Source of the DNA: an uncultured Bacteroidota bacterium
GTDB taxonomy: Bacteria; Bacteroidota; Bacteroidia; Chitinophagales; S012-47
NCBI GenBank assembly: GCA_913062655.1
Contig: CAJXXO010000136.1
Coordinates: 1-7,087, forward strand
Direction: 5' to 3'
DNA length: 7,087 nucleotides
In this document: piece by piece, positions 5,597 through 7,087 of the stretch
Layout: each line of letters begins with the position of its first letter
Numbering within the stretch: the stretch's first letter is position 1
Made by a program: the position numbers and the translations under genes
Notes under the pieces: model-generated
What the model saw: only the letters and a program-made list of their open reading frames with translations
The model's database searches: none
What the model was told of the DNA's origin: nothing

Positions 5597-7087
5597 ATGA
5601 AAACGCTCATTTTTACAACCTTACTTTGTCTGGTCTTTGTAGGTGCTATCGCACAAGAGGCGGGCACCCTTGATGTCGCCTTTAATAAAACGGGCATCAA
5701 AATTTTCAGTGTAGAATCCAATGTAGGCTCAGCCGCGCTGGCTACCACGGCACAACTGGATGGCAAACTGCTGGTCGGTGGCGTGCATAGTGTGGGCGGA
5801 GATGTGGAGGCCTATGTGGTGCGCCTGCATCCTGACGGCACTTTCGACTCTACTTTTCATTTTGATGGCAAGGTTACCATTGATATGTCCAATGAGGACC
5901 TGGACGAATTGCAGGATATGATCGCGCGACCGGATGGCAAAATACTGACGGTAGGGGCAACCAAAAAAGGAGGAGACTATGACGTGCAGGTCTTCCAATT
6001 GATGCCGGATGGGGCCTTAGACCCCAACTTTGGGGCATTGGGTGTCAGCCAGTTGGATATCGATCCGCTGATGAATGACAGAGCGGAAGGCATGAGACTG
6101 GCAAGCGATGGATCCTGCTTTATCATTGGCACCTCCACGGGTAATAATCAGCAATATTCGTGGGTGATTAAGTTGACTCCACAAGGCCAACCGGACCAAT
6201 CATTTGGTACGAATGGACGGTTTATCCTGGATGAAAATGACCCTGTTGTGGTAAAAGATCTGGTTGTACTGCCCGATAACAGGGTCATCCTGGGGGCAGA
6301 CTATTTTGGTGCCAATTCGGCTACCATCGGTCTGGTAGGGCTTACCGCCAATGGTACATTGGATGTAGGGTTTGGTAATGGAGGCGTAGCGCTTCACCCT
6401 CTATCTTCCGCACAGGCCGATCTGATTATGGGGCTGGCCATAACTCCGGATCAGAGCAAGCTGATGGTTATCGGTATGACCGATGACAATTCCGTGGATA
6501 TACTGCTGGCACGCTTCTCTATTTCAGGCGGCAAAGACTTGTCTTTTGGCAATAACGGGTATCTGAAAGTCGATCTCTCTATTGGTGCTGATGATATGGT
6601 AACGAGCGGTTTGGTACAGGGAGATGGCAAAATACTGGTGCAAGGCACGATTGGTGACGAGATGTACGTGGCCCGATTCCAGGAGGATGGGCAACTGGAT
6701 GCGGGCTTCAACAGCACCGGTTACTGGCGCTACAACCTGAATCCGGGCGATGAGGATACCCCCACAGCGTTGAACCTGGATCGTCATGGTAGAATCATTT
6801 CTGTCGGATACTTTCAGAAGGCCGGTCTCTTCCTGAGTTTCTGCCTGGCCCACCATGTAGGCAGCGCACCTACCGGCATGGATAGGCTGACCCCCACTGC
6901 ATTGAGGGCTTATCCCAATCCTACGGAAGGGCTGTTTACCGTTGAATTGCCGGCCTTTTCCGGTTCGGCCAATTGGCAGGTGGTAGATATGCAGGGACGT
7001 GTGGTCTTTTCCACTGCGGTAACAGCAGCAGTTGATCGACTGCAGATCGATGCATCGGCCTGGGCTTCCGGTATCTACACGTTGGTG
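5597..7087 (+). CDS. Secreted Delta-60 repeat (DUF5122) beta-propeller protein with T9SS type A sorting domain, 3' partial
   Basis: An ATG at 5597 opens a frame that stays open for 497 codons to the window edge, so the stop is missing. The start is preceded by A/T-rich sequence (CAAAACAATTACGATT) without a Shine-Dalgarno. Residues 1-19 are a signal peptide (MKTLIFTTLL core, cut after AIA before Gln20). Residues 23 to about 415 contain seven repeats of roughly 57 residues, each opening with a G-x-L-D-x-x-F motif (starts near 23, 80, 138, 196, 252, 310, 364) and carrying a D-G-K-I-L-type turn (Asp55, 113, 171, 227, 285, 343, and an equivalent near 397). This is the Delta-60/DUF5122 repeat pattern, and seven copies fit a seven-bladed propeller. 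Residues from about 436 on are a T9SS type A domain (LRAYPNPTEG at 436-445, ASGIYTLV at the edge), probably lacking only about 10-20 residues. It is inferred to be exported through T9SS. Its partner or substrate is unknown. Confidence 0.92.
   Translation, partial: MKTLIFTTLLCLVFVGAIAQEAGTLDVAFNKTGIKIFSVESNVGSAALATTAQLDGKLLVGGVHSVGGDVEAYVVRLHPDGTFDSTFHFDGKVTIDMSNEDLDELQDMIARPDGKILTVGATKKGGDYDVQVFQLMPDGALDPNFGALGVSQLDIDPLMNDRAEGMRLASDGSCFIIGTSTGNNQQYSWVIKLTPQGQPDQSFGTNGRFILDENDPVVVKDLVVLPDNRVILGADYFGANSATIGLVGLTANGTLDVGFGNGGVALHPLSSAQADLIMGLAITPDQSKLMVIGMTDDNSVDILLARFSISGGKDLSFGNNGYLKVDLSIGADDMVTSGLVQGDGKILVQGTIGDEMYVARFQEDGQLDAGFNSTGYWRYNLNPGDEDTPTALNLDRHGRIISVGYFQKAGLFLSFCLAHHVGSAPTGMDRLTPTALRAYPNPTEGLFTVELPAFSGSANWQVVDMQGRVVFSTAVTAAVDRLQIDASAWASGIYTLV
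5663..6841 (+). repeat. Seven tandem Delta-60-type protein repeats
   Basis: Seven coding repeats of about 171 bases (54-58 codons) run through this gene. They are diverged at the DNA level, but a 15-base exact match (GATGGCAAAATACTG) survives at 5933-5947 and 6623-6637, encoding the DGKIL turn of repeats two and six. The first unit begins at its LD-x-F strand and the last ends with a strand FLSFCLAHHV that may complete the first blade, the usual way a propeller ring closes. Confidence 0.8.

Noticed and set aside
5933..6637. 15-base exact direct repeat (5933-5947 and 6623-6637) as a recombination or mobile-element site
   Set aside because: It encodes the same DGKIL turn in two repeats of one protein, which explains the match.
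5729..6856. Several antisense open frames opposite the Delta-60 repeat gene
   Set aside because: The plus-strand frame has a signal peptide, seven regular repeats and a T9SS tail over the same bases, so the antisense frames are shadows.

Overview
The window looks like a chromosomal fragment of a member of the Bacteroidota. Two predicted secreted proteins, one at each end, carry the C-terminal type IX secretion (T9SS type A) sorting domain that is essentially confined to that phylum. Starts lack clear Shine-Dalgarno sequences. Three upstream regions contain full or near matches to the Bacteroidota -7 promoter box TAnnTTTG. The genus cannot be read from the sequence; the roughly 45-58% GC of sampled lines is compatible with many Cytophagia, Saprospiria or Flavobacteriia.

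Layout. Positions 1-108 are non-coding and hold a strong 11-bp hairpin next to short AGCGN tandem repeats. A minus-strand gene (109-1929) encodes a secreted, propeller-like protein with an Asp-box, an Ig-like domain resembling DUF5018 and a T9SS tail. Its 194-bp upstream region contains a perfect 7-bp leader hairpin and a near-consensus -7 box. A second minus-strand gene (2124-2492) encodes a small four-helix membrane protein of the YrdB/DUF2568 type. A 327-bp divergent gap follows. Two plus-strand transporter genes come next: a SulP-family anion transporter with a STAS domain (2820-4421) and a DMT/EamA-family permease (4512-5414). The last gene (5597 to the window end, cut off) encodes a second T9SS-exported protein built from seven Delta-60/DUF5122-type repeats, probably a seven-bladed beta-propeller.

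How the genes fit together. The central block (YrdB-like, SulP, DMT) is inner-membrane proteins; the flanking genes are exported or surface proteins. The SulP and DMT genes are close enough (90 bp) to be co-transcribed, but nothing shows a shared pathway. I see no rRNA, tRNA, CRISPR array, insertion sequence or integrase, and no convincing new multi-gene system. The points most worth checking are the architecture of the two secreted proteins, the non-ATG start of the SulP gene, and the RNA-hairpin candidates.
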